DNA of 51,575 nt from JBEBGV01 sp040081265 (GCA_040081265.1 JBEBGV010000034.1:1-51575); one strand, 5' to 3'; numbered from the stretch's first letter, positions 33,747 to 42,545 are shown. Numbers and translations are program-made. Notes: a model not told the origin generated them from the letters alone.

Positions 33747-35174
33747 ATGCCGCGTGCCGCCTTGGCCTTCGGCCCCTACTTGCTCGACGAGCGCTCACGC
33801 CGCCTGCACCGCGACGGGGTCGCGCTCCCGATGACGCAACGTCACATCAGTCTCCTGCACTGCCTAGCGTCCAATCCCGGCATGCCCGTGTCCAAGGACG
33901 CCCTGATCGCCGCAGGCTGGAAGATGTCGTTCGTCACCGACAACAGCGTCGAGCAGGCCATGTCTCGGCTCCGCCGCGCCCTTGGCCCTCGCCCCGACGG
34001 CGTACCCTACATCGAGGCCGTCCCACGACTGGGCTATCGGTTGACGGTCGCCGTCCAACGTGTTGTTTCTCGGGAATCAGCCAGCGCCTTGCGCGGACTG
34101 CTTCTCCCAGAGCGCGACTTCATCGAGGGCCGCGACGCTCTCGAGACTCTGCACAGCTCTCAGGAGGCGGCCGAGGACTCCTTTCGCAGAGCCCTCGCGG
34201 TTCGCCCCGATGATGCGCTCACGCGCGCTGGGCTCGCCAACGCCTGCCGCTTCAAATACGAAGCCACTCGCATTGATATCACCCCTGATCTCGATTCCCT
34301 CATCGAAGCTCGTCGCCAAGCCGACGAAGCCTGCGCTCTGGACCCTGAATGCGCTGAAGCATGGGCAACGCTCGGAACCGTCCTTGCCTCTCAGGGAAAC
34401 GACGAGGCCGCGTTGGCGGTGCGCCGCGCCATTGCTCTTGAACCCAGCAACTGGCGGCACACGTTGCGACTTTCGGCTGTGAGTTGGGGTGAGGCGCGAC
34501 TGCGGGCAGCGGAGCGGGCGCTCCAACAGCTTCCAGATCTGGCTTTGGCCCACTGGTTCGCTGCCACCGTGCATGTCGCCAGACAGGCGTATAGCAGCGC
34601 GATGCGTCACGCCGAGGCCGGGAGCCGCGCACAGGACGCGCAAACTCCAGACGCGCGATTCGGCGCCGTGGGCTTGCATTGGCTGCGGGGCCTGCTTCTG
34701 CTCCATGCCGGAGACGAGGCCGAAGCCGAAAAGGCCTTCTGCGCCGAACTCAACGTCCCACAGTCCTCGCACATCTACTCTCGCGAAGCGCACGCCAACT
34801 CCTGGTATGCGCTCGGAGTCTTGTACCTTCGACGCAACGCCAAAGACCAGTCGCTGGTTGCGTTCGAACACGCCCTCGCCCTGGTGCCATCGCATGTGCT
34901 CGCCTTGGCCGGGCGGGCCATTGTGACGAACACGCTCGGAGGCGTCAGGGTCCAGGCGCTTTCACAGAGGTTTGAAGTCTCGCTCGCGAAGGCCGCGGGC
35001 ATCGTATCAATCGGCAATCACGTTGCCGCCGCCGCGATAGTCCGGGATGCCCTCACCCAATGGGAGGGTGCATCCGTCGGTTGGATCGTCCCCGTCGAAC
35101 CCCTGCTCCGCGTGAACGAAAGCCCGGCGGTGTGGGCCGACGTCCTGACAACGCTGCGCACCCGCGCGGCCTGA
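33747..35174 (+). CDS. Winged-helix DNA-binding protein with TPR domain
   Basis: 475 residues. Residues 5-100 are an OmpR/CadC-type winged helix (FGPYLLDERSRRLHRDG, LLHCLASNPGMPVSKDAL, VEQAMSRLRRALG, PYIEAVPRLGYRL). From about 140 onward there are tetratricopeptide-like repeats (AAEDSFRRALAVRPDDALTRAGLAN; AEAWATLGTVLASQGNDEAA). No membrane helix separates them, so it is a soluble regulator that probably senses through the TPR part. It ends WADVLTTLRTRA, closely similar to the end of the gene at 37954. Position ahead of the secretion cluster makes it a candidate controller of that cluster. Confidence 0.8.
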   Translation: MPRAALAFGPYLLDERSRRLHRDGVALPMTQRHISLLHCLASNPGMPVSKDALIAAGWKMSFVTDNSVEQAMSRLRRALGPRPDGVPYIEAVPRLGYRLTVAVQRVVSRESASALRGLLLPERDFIEGRDALETLHSSQEAAEDSFRRALAVRPDDALTRAGLANACRFKYEATRIDITPDLDSLIEARRQADEACALDPECAEAWATLGTVLASQGNDEAALAVRRAIALEPSNWRHTLRLSAVSWGEARLRAAERALQQLPDLALAHWFAATVHVARQAYSSAMRHAEAGSRAQDAQTPDARFGAVGLHWLRGLLLLHAGDEAEAEKAFCAELNVPQSSHIYSREAHANSWYALGVLYLRRNAKDQSLVAFEHALALVPSHVLALAGRAIVTNTLGGVRVQALSQRFEVSLAKAAGIVSIGNHVAAAAIVRDALTQWEGASVGWIVPVEPLLRVNESPAVWADVLTTLRTRAA

Positions 35175-35196
35175 TTGTCAGCATTCGTCAGCCCAT

Positions 35197-35230
35197 GTGA
35201 CAGGACTTCCCAGTCCCACCAAGGCACGAT
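35197..35230 (+). promoter_or_regulatory. GTGACA-N22-CACGAT promoter-like site
   Basis: GTGACA at 35197-35202 and CACGAT at 35225-35230 have the same 22-base spacing as at 33706, 39067 and 50133. Two GTCAG repeats spaced 10 bases apart (35177-35191) lie just upstream, as expected for an OmpR-type dimer site. It precedes the exported-protein gene by 18 bases. Confidence 0.35.
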
Positions 35231-35248
35231 CTCACTCGAGAGGTGCCT

Positions 35249-35755
35249 ATGCGAATTGTCGCCACGCTTATTGTGTTTGTCGCCCTGATAGGGCCAGCTT
35301 ACGCCGAGGAACCCAACGTCACGCCGGCCCCCGACGCTGAGGTGATCATCGCCCAGCGTCTCAAGCCGGTGTTTGTGACTCTCGACACAGGTGAGACCGT
35401 GTCAGGTCCCTTGTTGGACGCAACGTCCCGCAGTCTCACCCTGCTGGTCGACCGTCAACCCGTGACCGTGCCGTTCGAGCATGTGCGGCAGGTGCAGCGC
35501 ACCGGCGACTCCGTCCGCAACGGCGCCAGAATCGGCGCCCTGGCGTTCGGGCTCTGGTGCGCGTACATCTGCCGCCAGTCCGTGCCCGGCATCTGGCCCT
35601 ATGCCGTCGTCACCAACTCCCTCGTCGGCGCGGCGCTGGGCGCGGGCATTGATGCAGGCATCCCTGGGCGGAGCACGATCTATGTCGCTCCGCCCAAAAC
35701 CGAATGCCCAGTCGAGGGCCCGCGCCCGATGGCGCGCCTCTCGTTCCGGTTCTGA
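35249..35755 (+). CDS. Small exported protein of unknown function
   Basis: 168 residues with a signal peptide (MRIVATLIVFVALIGPAYAE). The mature part begins with a beta-rich stretch, VFVTLDTGETVSGPLLDATS, followed by LTLLVDRQPVTVPFEHVRQVQRTGDSV, resembling small SH3/Sm-like surface-sensing proteins common in Acidobacteria. A glycine-rich hydrophobic region with a possible helix pair follows (about 95-140). Two codons upstream a GTG is also possible, but ATG is preferred. It contains one copy of the 11-mer at 35417. Confidence 0.6.
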   Translation: MRIVATLIVFVALIGPAYAEEPNVTPAPDAEVIIAQRLKPVFVTLDTGETVSGPLLDATSRSLTLLVDRQPVTVPFEHVRQVQRTGDSVRNGARIGALAFGLWCAYICRQSVPGIWPYAVVTNSLVGAALGAGIDAGIPGRSTIYVAPPKTECPVEGPRPMARLSFRF

Positions 35756-35770
35756 GTGGGGGAGAGGGCC

Positions 35771-36490
35771 ATGTCACAGGCTGACCGTCGACCATCATCG
35801 TCGCCAATCGGCAATCGCGTGCTCGCGCGATTGCCGGAGGAGGAGCGGCGGCGGGTGGGCGCCCGTCTCGAGCTCGTCCACTTGACCCCGGGGACGACTC
35901 TCGACCGGCTCGGCGTCGCCGCCGCCGCTGCCTACTTCCCAACCTCCGCCGTCGTTTCCCTGCGCTCGCTGACAAGAGAAGGAGAGAGCGTCGAGATCGC
36001 CACCGTCGGAGACGACGGCGTCGTCGGCCTCCCGCACCTGATCGACCGCATCGCGGCGAGCCACGATGCCGTCGTTCAGGTGCGTGGTGACGCCTACCGC
36101 CTGGGCGCGGAGCCATTCGTGACCGAATACCTCCGCGCCCCGGCGTTTCAGCAGAGCGTGCAGCGCGCCCTGCGAGGCCTGCTCGCGCAGACCGCGCAGG
36201 CCGCGCTCTGTCACCGCTTTCACAAGATCCCTCAGCGCCTCGCCCGCGCACTGCTGCACAGGCGCGACCGGGCGCTGACCGATTCATTTCGTCTGACTCA
36301 GGAGGCGCTGGCACTGCAACTCGGTTCCTCCCGAGCCGCAGTGTCAGCCGCCGAAACCGAGCTTCAGGACCGCAACGTCATCCGCGTGCGGCATGGCCGC
36401 GTCACCGTGCTCGACCGCTCCGCGCTCGAGCACGCCGCCTGCGAGTGCTACCTCGCCCTCAAGAGTCGCACCAGCTATGCTCCCCCTTGA
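35771..36490 (+). CDS. Crp/Fnr family transcriptional regulator
   Basis: 239 residues. A degenerate cyclic-nucleotide-binding fold (about 30-125, YFPTSAVVSLRSL, then VGDDGVVGLP) is followed by a long dimer helix and a helix-turn-helix near 185-215 (LTQEALALQLGSSRAAVSAAETEL). No iron-sulphur cysteine cluster is seen, so this is a ligand- or partner-responsive Crp-type protein rather than an oxygen sensor. The ATG follows GGGGGAGAGGGCC. Its end overlaps the convergent nucleotidyltransferase gene by 16 bases. Confidence 0.82.
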   Translation: MSQADRRPSSSPIGNRVLARLPEEERRRVGARLELVHLTPGTTLDRLGVAAAAAYFPTSAVVSLRSLTREGESVEIATVGDDGVVGLPHLIDRIAASHDAVVQVRGDAYRLGAEPFVTEYLRAPAFQQSVQRALRGLLAQTAQAALCHRFHKIPQRLARALLHRRDRALTDSFRLTQEALALQLGSSRAAVSAAETELQDRNVIRVRHGRVTVLDRSALEHAACECYLALKSRTSYAPP

Positions 36491-37020
36491 ATCTCGTTGA
36501 TGATCTCCAGCCACAACTCGAGCGTGAGGTCGTCGCGTTCCGGTCTGGCCGACTGATACCGAAGCTCAGAGCGATACCTCCGCGCTAGCAGTCGGGCGTC
36601 AAGCCCCGCGCTGACGCACAGGCGACTCACATCCTCTCGGTCACGATCCAGGTTCCGCGACAGCTTGCTGAGGACCAGGTCATGCTTCTCTAGCACCTTT
36701 AGCCGAAGATGCTGAAACTCTTCCGGCAGCCAGTCCGTCAATCGTTCCTCGTAGTGGTCAGGCACGATGGCGACTGTCACCACGTCAAGGTAGACACGAT
36801 GCCGACGATGAAGATCGGAGTTCCGGCCCGCGAGTTCCTGCAGCATGGCCATCCGCGTGCCGCGCACGCTGATCACGTCGAGATCAGCGGTGACACGCGT
36901 CAAGTCATACAGCTCGCCGATGACGAAGCCCCCGAGACAGTGCAGGTCCGTCGTCGTTGTGAGCAGGGAATCGAGGTCGTGCAGGAATGCACGCCAGGGT
37001 TCACGAAGCGGGTTGGGCAT
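36475..37020 (-). CDS. Nucleotidyltransferase-like protein (DUF6036/AbiEii-like), probable toxin partner
   Basis: 181 residues. CLGGFVIGELYDLTRVTADLDVISV is the GG...TxDLD signature of minimal nucleotidyltransferases of the AbiEii/DUF6036 kind; the helical C-terminal half (VLEKHDLVLSKLSRNLDRDREDV) matches the domain that carries the Lys/Asp after the active site. Such proteins are typically toxins or toxin-like factors. The gene overlaps the XRE regulator upstream by 20 bases, the arrangement of a type II/IV-like toxin-antitoxin pair. Confidence 0.65.
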   Translation of the reverse strand: MPNPLREPWRAFLHDLDSLLTTTTDLHCLGGFVIGELYDLTRVTADLDVISVRGTRMAMLQELAGRNSDLHRRHRVYLDVVTVAIVPDHYEERLTDWLPEEFQHLRLKVLEKHDLVLSKLSRNLDRDREDVSRLCVSAGLDARLLARRYRSELRYQSARPERDDLTLELWLEIINEIQGGA

Positions 37021-37696
37021 GCGTCACGCTGTCAGCGCTCAAGCGTGACAGCATATTCCACCGTGCTGCCTCGCCGGAACGATGAGTACGGAGCCAACGT
37101 CGCTCCGCATCCGTGAGCGCCTCGCCACCGAACGCGTCCTCGAGTTGGAGACGCGAGCGTTCGAGCACTTCCTCCCAGGTACGTAGGGTAGCCGTCGTCG
37201 ATGCGTGTCCCAGTCGTTCGGCGAGCGCACGGGCGACAGTGACCACACATCCCAACCGGTTCTGTAGGTCGTGAAGCTTGGCCTGACTGACCAGCCAGGC
37301 CCAGTCCATGTCGGGGAAGTGCAGAAGGACCCAGGGCAAGGCCTCAACGAGACGTGCGTCGAGCCGGTCTCGACCCAACGTCCGCACCACCAGTTCCGCC
37401 GGATTCAGACGCACCCTCCGGCGGAGGTGGGCAAATCCAGCGTAACCCAGCGTCCCCAGTGCCGCAGCAACGCGCTCAGCCTGCAAAGGCTCTCCCGACT
37501 CCTCGAGGGGCAGGTGACTTGCGGAGAGTCCGAGCAAAGGCACAAGTCTCGAGGCCAGACTGCGCGGCACAGCCCGTTCGTCGGACTCCATCAGCGACAC
37601 GTAGCCCTGAGAAACCCCAAGCCGGCGTGCCAGTTCTGCCTGGGTCCAGTCCTTCCGCTCCCGGCCCTGCCGCAGTTCGCGCCCCGTAAGAAGCAT
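37001..37696 (-). CDS. XRE-family regulator, probable antitoxin of the nucleotidyltransferase pair
   Basis: 231 residues. The N-terminal HTH (LRQGRERKDWTQAELARRLGVSQGYVSLMES) is classic XRE; the remaining 160 residues are helical and not recognised. It is first in a two-gene unit with the nucleotidyltransferase, overlapping by 20 bases. Directly upstream lie two copies of a perfect 10-bp palindrome, a natural autoregulatory operator. Family knowledge of HTH/nucleotidyltransferase pairs suggests an antitoxin role. Confidence 0.75.
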   Translation of the reverse strand: MLLTGRELRQGRERKDWTQAELARRLGVSQGYVSLMESDERAVPRSLASRLVPLLGLSASHLPLEESGEPLQAERVAAALGTLGYAGFAHLRRRVRLNPAELVVRTLGRDRLDARLVEALPWVLLHFPDMDWAWLVSQAKLHDLQNRLGCVVTVARALAERLGHASTTATLRTWEEVLERSRLQLEDAFGGEALTDAERRWLRTHRSGEAARWNMLSRLSADSVTHAQPAS

Positions 37697-37702
37697 GACA
37701 CC

Positions 37703-37729
37703 GTAATATTACAAGATATGTAATATTAC
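37703..37729. promoter_or_regulatory. Double palindromic operator of the XRE/nucleotidyltransferase pair
   Basis: The perfect palindrome GTAATATTAC occurs twice, at 37703-37712 and 37720-37729, separated by AAGATAT (17 bases centre to centre). It is an abrupt AT-rich island in GC-rich sequence and lies 7-33 bases upstream of the regulator start codon, so two dimers of the XRE protein could bind and shut off the operon. Confidence 0.7.
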
Positions 37730-37953
37730 AACAAGACCTCTTCCCTTGGTGTTCATACCACGGTCAGCTCCACCCTCGCCGCCGGCCTCGCTCCCATCCG
37801 TAACGCATTCGTCTCGCGACCCCTGAAGATGCCGGGTGATTGCACAGAATCTGAGGGCGGAGTGGCCTCATTTCATTGAACTGGCGCGACAATCTCGGAC
37901 GCGACCCTGAAGGCGACGGTCGCGGCTTGCCGATGACGGAACGCGGAGGGGAT

Positions 37954-38934
37954 ATGAGCGAAGCCCTGGACGTTACCCAGTCCGACCACGAGATGGCGGC
38001 CGCAATGTTCTCGATCTTCGGCGCAATGCGGCCTTCCGTCGTCCCTGACCGCGCGCCACTGGAGCGGGCCGGCGATTATGCCAGTGAGGCCTGCCGTCTG
38101 GGTCCGGCCAACCCTGGTGCCTGGGGTGTCCTGACCGTCATTCGCAATCGGCAGGGGCGCTACGAAGAAGCGGTCGCGGCCGCCCGAAGAGCCGTCTCCC
38201 TTGCACCCAGCAGTGGCCTTCACTATCTGCAGCTTGCCGCCGTCACATGGGGCAAGGAGCGTATTCGTAGCGCCCGTCGTGGCCTCCTGTGGAGTCCTGA
38301 GATGGCACTCGCGCACCTGTTGATCGCGACGGTGCATATCGCGCGGGGCGAACTGGCCGCCGCGCTCGACGAGCTTGAAATCGGGTGCGCGAAGTGGGAC
38401 GCGCAGACGGTCGGGCAGACAAGCGTGAACTCGGTCGGCCTTCACTGGCTGCATGGGCTCGTCCTTCTGGCGCACGGCGAACAAGGAAAAGCCGAGACCG
38501 ACTTTGAGTTCGAGATGTTGACCGCCAATGCGCGGTCTGTAGACGGGCGAGAGTCTGTCGCAAACAGCGCCTATGCTCTCGGGGCGATTCGCTTACGAAT
38601 GGCCCTCAGCAACGGGGTGCATCCAGCCTCGCCCAGCGTACTGAGGGATCTGCCTTCGGACATCATGAACACTAGCGGGGTGCTCACGTCTACGCCCGGA
38701 GCCGCGGAACTCACCGCGACGCCGAACAAGGTGGACGACGCGATCATGAAAGCCACCAGGCTCGCACTTCAGCATCGTCACAGCGAGGCAGCCCGTTTAT
38801 GCAGGGAGGCCATTGTCAATGCGCCACCGGGAGGATCGGGATGGCTCATTCCAGTCGATCCCTTGCTGAACATCAGCGCTCACCCCGAGACCTGGGCGGC
38901 GACCATGTTCGCGCTCCGCCAGCGCGCGATGTGA
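37954..38934 (+). CDS. TPR protein, paralogue of the winged-helix regulator without DNA-binding domain
   Basis: 326 residues of TPR-like helices (YASEACRLGPANPGAWGVL, YEEAVAAARRAVSLAPSSGL). It aligns by eye along its length with the C-terminal two thirds of the protein at 33747: VTWGKERIRSARRGL against VSWGEARLRAAERAL, GLHWLHGLVLLAHGE against GLHWLRGLLLLHAGD, and a common end (GWLIPVDPLL / GWIVPVEPLL). The winged helix is missing, and no remnant of it is obvious upstream. ATG 37954 was chosen for its GGAGGGGAT; the frame runs back to a TTG at 37876. It may be a truncated relic or a modulator of the full-length regulator. Confidence 0.65.
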   Translation: MSEALDVTQSDHEMAAAMFSIFGAMRPSVVPDRAPLERAGDYASEACRLGPANPGAWGVLTVIRNRQGRYEEAVAAARRAVSLAPSSGLHYLQLAAVTWGKERIRSARRGLLWSPEMALAHLLIATVHIARGELAAALDELEIGCAKWDAQTVGQTSVNSVGLHWLHGLVLLAHGEQGKAETDFEFEMLTANARSVDGRESVANSAYALGAIRLRMALSNGVHPASPSVLRDLPSDIMNTSGVLTSTPGAAELTATPNKVDDAIMKATRLALQHRHSEAARLCREAIVNAPPGGSGWLIPVDPLLNISAHPETWAATMFALRQRAM

Positions 38935-39066
38935 CGCGTGGATCAACGGCTGCCAGCCGACGAGAAGAGTTGGTCGGCCCGGAGGCCTGACTGCAATGGT
39001 GCCCCGGCTTAGAAGACTGATTCTCCGTCCAGCAGAGTTACGACACTCGTCGGCACTGTCTCGCCC

Positions 39067-39100
39067 CTGACAGACGACATCCGCTTTCCCCGAATACCTT
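39067..39100 (+). promoter_or_regulatory. CTGACA-N22-TACCTT promoter-like site before trbC
   Basis: CTGACAGACGA at 39067-39077 is identical to the sequence at 50133-50143 upstream of trbG. CTGACA is followed 22 bases later by TACCTT. Further CTGAC repeats lie at about 39106 and 39124. It is about 60 bases before the trbC start and probably drives the first half of the secretion cluster. Confidence 0.4.
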
Positions 39101-39160
39101 CAGCCCCTGACGCGCTCGCCCTGTTCCTGACGAACAGCCCGGCCGCGACAAGGAGCTGAC

Positions 39161-39493
39161 ATGACCGACCCCTCACCCCTCGTTCCGGCCTCCAGCCACA
39201 CCCGCGCCACCCGCCGGCCACTCCTGCACACAATCGCCGCAATCGCCGCAATCCTCGCATCACTCCCAGCGCTGGCCTCTGCGCAGGGCGTCTCTCCATG
39301 GGAGCGTGCTGCCCAGAACCTCGAACTCTCTTTCACAGGTCCTCTCGCTCGCTCCATGGCCCTCGTCGCCATCGTCATTGGCGGCCTGATGTTCATGTAC
39401 GGCGAGGGCGGCGCCAAACGCCAGATCAGCGGCATCGTGTTCGGCGGCGGCCTCGCGCTCTTCGCCGCCCAGTTCCTTGCCTGGCTTTTCTGA
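39161..39493 (+). CDS. trbC: TrbC/VirB2-type pilin
   Basis: 110 residues with the pilin layout: long leader with a hydrophobic segment (about 22-42, ending ALASAQG), a short mature N-terminus, then two membrane helices (about 62-77 and 86-108) joined by a short loop, YGEGGAKRQ. VirB2/TrbC proteins are cleaved and polymerise into the conjugative pilus. AAGGAG sits upstream of the ATG. It is the first gene of the secretion cluster seen here; no virB11/trbB gene precedes it. Confidence 0.85.
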   Translation: MTDPSPLVPASSHTRATRRPLLHTIAAIAAILASLPALASAQGVSPWERAAQNLELSFTGPLARSMALVAIVIGGLMFMYGEGGAKRQISGIVFGGGLALFAAQFLAWLF

Positions 39494-39898
39494 CGTCATC
39501 CCGAGTGAGGCACTCCCGAGGACGCAACGTCCGCATCGGGCCGTCACTCTGCCACGGTGCTCGCCGGCGTCAAGGGGGTGAGCGACGGGCACACCACCCT
39601 TGACCCCGCCTCCGCGCCGTAGCCCTTCTGCACTTACCGATGCTGCGCAACCAATATGCCGTCGCTGCACCGGCGGGCAGGAGTAGCGCCGGCCGGAGGC
39701 CAAGCCGCACGAAGCTGGCAGGCAGCGGTCGGATGTGACGGGTGACGCCGGCAGGGGACCCCGCCGCGCGCACGCCAGGAGCACGGCGGGGTAGCCGGCG
39801 GCAGGCCCCGTCACACACCCGTCAGTCCGGCGACAGCACCCGCGTTCGCTGATGTACGTCGGGAGAGCCCGCAGCCCCAACTTCCAGGAGAACTCCCA
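39494..39898. other. Gene-free stretch between trbC and trbD with inverted repeats
   Basis: trbC and trbD are normally adjacent, yet 405 bases separate them here. The stretch carries a copy of the 11-mer (39521), a hairpin made of GTCAAGGG (from 39569) and CCCTTGAC (to 39604) extended by GGTG/CACC across a bulge, and a long-range inverted repeat TGTGACGGG (39734-39742) / CCCGTCACA (39808-39816). GTCAG and GACAG near 39822-39838 resemble the regulatory sites elsewhere. It could be a leader RNA, attenuator or promoter region. Confidence 0.45.
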
Positions 39899-40207
39899 AT
39901 GTCACCGCCAACCATGCGCCCCGTCTACCGCTCGCTCTACCGCCCCCTGACACTCTGCGGCGTCGAGCGCCGGCTCTTCTTCCTCGCGCTCCTCGTCGGC
40001 GTCGCCGCCTTCAACCTCTTCTTCAGCCTCCTCGCCGGCTGCCTCCTCTTCGTCGCCATCTACCTCGCCGCCTGGTGGAGCCACGCCCACGACCCCAGGT
40101 TCCTTGAGATCCTCCTGCGCACCAGCCAGCGCCGCGCCCGATACGACGCGGCCAAACACGTGCCCTTCTCTATCTCTCTCCGGTCAACCCATGATGAAAC
40201 TCTCTAG
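39899..40207 (+). CDS. trbD: TrbD/VirB3-type membrane protein
   Basis: 102 residues: RSLYRPLTLCGVERRLFFLALL opening, two helices close together (about 26-58), then HDPRFLEILLRTS. This is the typical VirB3/TrbD pattern; the protein anchors the pilus assembly site with VirB4. CAGGAGA precedes the ATG. Its last 17 bases overlap the trbE start, implying translational coupling, as usual for this pair. Confidence 0.85.
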   Translation: MSPPTMRPVYRSLYRPLTLCGVERRLFFLALLVGVAAFNLFFSLLAGCLLFVAIYLAAWWSHAHDPRFLEILLRTSQRRARYDAAKHVPFSISLRSTHDETL

Positions 40208-42545
40208 ACTCCTCAAAGACCACGCCGATGCCGGTGCCCTCAACGAGCAACTCGCCGTCTGGGGCTTCATTGACGACACAACGTTTCTCACCAAGGGCGG
40301 CGCCGTTGGCACCGCCCTCCGACTGTGTCCCGTGGACGACGCCTGCCTTGAGGCCGACGCCAGAGAGGTCATCGCGCGTCGGTTCGCGCAGGCCCTCAAG
40401 CACCTCGACGAGAGCTATCGCCTCTACACCTATCTCGTGAAGCGGCCCGCGACCATCGCGCATCCCAGCCCGCCCGAGAACGCCGCCGCACGCGCGGCGT
40501 TCGACCGCCGCCGCGCCCACTTCGAGCAGCAGCGCCACGCCTTGTTCTCCTACGAGCTCATCCTCGTTCTGCTGTACGAAGGTTGGAGCGGGTCAGGAGG
40601 CGCCAACCCCCTCGCGGCGCTTCGCGAGCGCTTCTCCGTGCGCCGCACCATGACCCTGCTCGAGACTCAGATCAATCGGGCAAGCGCGCAGCTGCAGGCT
40701 AAGGCGCAGATGCTGGTAGCCCAACTCAACGACACGCTGCATCCCGCCCCGCTCACCAAGGCCGACCTGTTCGCGTTCCTGCGGGATCTCGCCAACCCCG
40801 CCCCCCACAAGTCAGAAGGCGTATCCCTCAAGTACGACACCCATCTCGACTACTTCGTCGCGGACTCAACCATCGAGTGTGCGCGTGACACCCTCCTCGT
40901 TGACGACTATCACGTGAAGGTCGTCACCATGAAGGAGCCACCCGCGAGCACATACCCCCAGGTGCTCGCGGACCTGCTCGCCATCCCCAGCCGGTTCGTG
41001 GCCTGTCTCGAGTGGCAGCGCGTCCCCAATTCTGCCGTTCGCCGCGACCTCCACGCCCGTCGGCGTCACTTCTTCAACAAGAAGGTGTCGCTCGTCAATT
41101 ACCTCAACACCGACACGCGTCCCGATGAAATGCTCCAAGACGACTCCGCCCAGGCCATCGTCAACGAGCTCGGCCACGCCCTCACCGACCTCGAGGTCAA
41201 CGGCCACGCCTTCGGCGCATGTTCCCTGTCCGTGGTGTTGATTGATCAGGATCGACGAAGGCTCGACCAGAGCACCGCGGCGTGCACCAAGGCGTTTGCG
41301 ACCCATGATGGGGCCGTCTTCGAGGAGAGCTACAACCTGCTCAATGCGTGGCTGGCGACCATGCCCGGCAACAGCGCCCACAACCTGCGCCGCCTCGTGC
41401 TGTCACATGAGAACGTGGCCGATCTGGCTCCGCTCTTCGCACCCCAGGCAGGAGAACGCAACGATCCCCACCTCGCTGGCACCTGCCTCGCCGTCCTCGA
41501 AGCCGAGCACGGAGCGCCGTATCACTGGAACCTGCACTACGGTGACGTCGGGCACGCCCTTGTCCTGGGGGCGACCGGGGCAGGGAAGTCGTTCCTCATG
41601 AATTTCCTGCTCACCCAGGCGCAGCAGTACGCGCCCACCACCTTCATCTTCGACCTCGGCGGCAGCTACGACTCCGTAGCGCGAGCTCTCGGTGGCAGCG
41701 TCTGGCGTTTCGACGCGCGTCAGCGACGCGTGGCCATCAATCCCTTCAGTCTCGCGCCCAACCCAGAGAACCTGCACTTCCTGCAGGACTTCGTCAAAGT
41801 CCTCATGCGTGTTGGCGGCACCAGGCTCGACATCACCACGCGAGACGACCGAGAGATCAGCGACGGCGTTGCGAGCCTCTATGTCATGCACCCAGCCCAG
41901 CGCCGCCTCTCCACGCTCGCGCGCACCCTCCCGCGCCACCTCGCCGAACACCTGCATCGCTGGACCGCCGACGAGCTCTACGCACCCCTCTTCGATGCCG
42001 TCACCGACACCCTCACCTTTGGCGAACTCCAGTGCTTTGACTTTCAGGGCCTTGAGGATCATCCCCTCGTCCTCGAGCCGCTGCTGTTCTATGTCCTGCA
42101 CCGCGCTAATGACGCCATCCGCCGCGACACCGACGGTCCTCGGCCCTTCACCCTCTTCCTTCTCGACGAAGCCTGGCGATTTGCCAAAGACCCCACCGTC
42201 AAGAACTACATCGTCGAGGCATTGAAGACCTGGAGGAAACACAACGCCGCGCTCCTCCTCGCCACCCAGAGCGACCAGGACCTCGTCGCGCCAGACCTGC
42301 TTCGCGCCGTCCTCGACAATTGCCCGACAAAGGTCTTCCTCGCCAACCCCGGCATCGACCTCGCCCACGCCCGCGAACGCTTCCACCTCACCGACCGTGA
42401 AGCCCGCCGCATCGCCGACCTTCGCCCACGAGAACAGCTCCTCCTCAAACGCCCCGATCTCTCGACAGTCCTCTCACTCCGCGTCGACCCCGAATCCGCC
42501 GCCTTGTTCTCCCGGAAACCGATGGGACGGGACGATCAGCCGTGA
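40191..42545 (+). CDS. trbE: TrbE/VirB4 conjugation ATPase
   Basis: 784 residues, standard for VirB4/TrbE. The N-terminal half carries the VirB4-specific domain (WGFIDDTTFLTKGGAVGTALRL); Walker A is GATGAGKSFLMNFLL near residue 460, Walker B LFLLDEAWRF near 655, and the C-terminal LATQSDQDL with NCPTKVFLANP matches the family. The ATPase powers pilus biogenesis and substrate transfer at the inner membrane. ATG 40191 overlaps trbD; an extra 29 codons upstream are just the trbD overlap. The expected next genes (trbJ/L/F, i.e. virB5/6/8) do not follow; a CBASS module does. Confidence 0.92.
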   Translation: MMKLSRLLKDHADAGALNEQLAVWGFIDDTTFLTKGGAVGTALRLCPVDDACLEADAREVIARRFAQALKHLDESYRLYTYLVKRPATIAHPSPPENAAARAAFDRRRAHFEQQRHALFSYELILVLLYEGWSGSGGANPLAALRERFSVRRTMTLLETQINRASAQLQAKAQMLVAQLNDTLHPAPLTKADLFAFLRDLANPAPHKSEGVSLKYDTHLDYFVADSTIECARDTLLVDDYHVKVVTMKEPPASTYPQVLADLLAIPSRFVACLEWQRVPNSAVRRDLHARRRHFFNKKVSLVNYLNTDTRPDEMLQDDSAQAIVNELGHALTDLEVNGHAFGACSLSVVLIDQDRRRLDQSTAACTKAFATHDGAVFEESYNLLNAWLATMPGNSAHNLRRLVLSHENVADLAPLFAPQAGERNDPHLAGTCLAVLEAEHGAPYHWNLHYGDVGHALVLGATGAGKSFLMNFLLTQAQQYAPTTFIFDLGGSYDSVARALGGSVWRFDARQRRVAINPFSLAPNPENLHFLQDFVKVLMRVGGTRLDITTRDDREISDGVASLYVMHPAQRRLSTLARTLPRHLAEHLHRWTADELYAPLFDAVTDTLTFGELQCFDFQGLEDHPLVLEPLLFYVLHRANDAIRRDTDGPRPFTLFLLDEAWRFAKDPTVKNYIVEALKTWRKHNAALLLATQSDQDLVAPDLLRAVLDNCPTKVFLANPGIDLAHARERFHLTDREARRIADLRPREQLLLKRPDLSTVLSLRVDPESAALFSRKPMGRDDQP

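Noticed and set aside
39260..39880. 206-residue minus-strand frame over trbC and the following spacer
   Set aside because: It is antisense to the pilin gene, and its translation has no recognisable domain.
41403..42386. 327-residue minus-strand frame opposite virB4
   Set aside because: Low-complexity Glu/Val/Gly-rich translation with no family features, fully antisense to the conserved ATPase domain.
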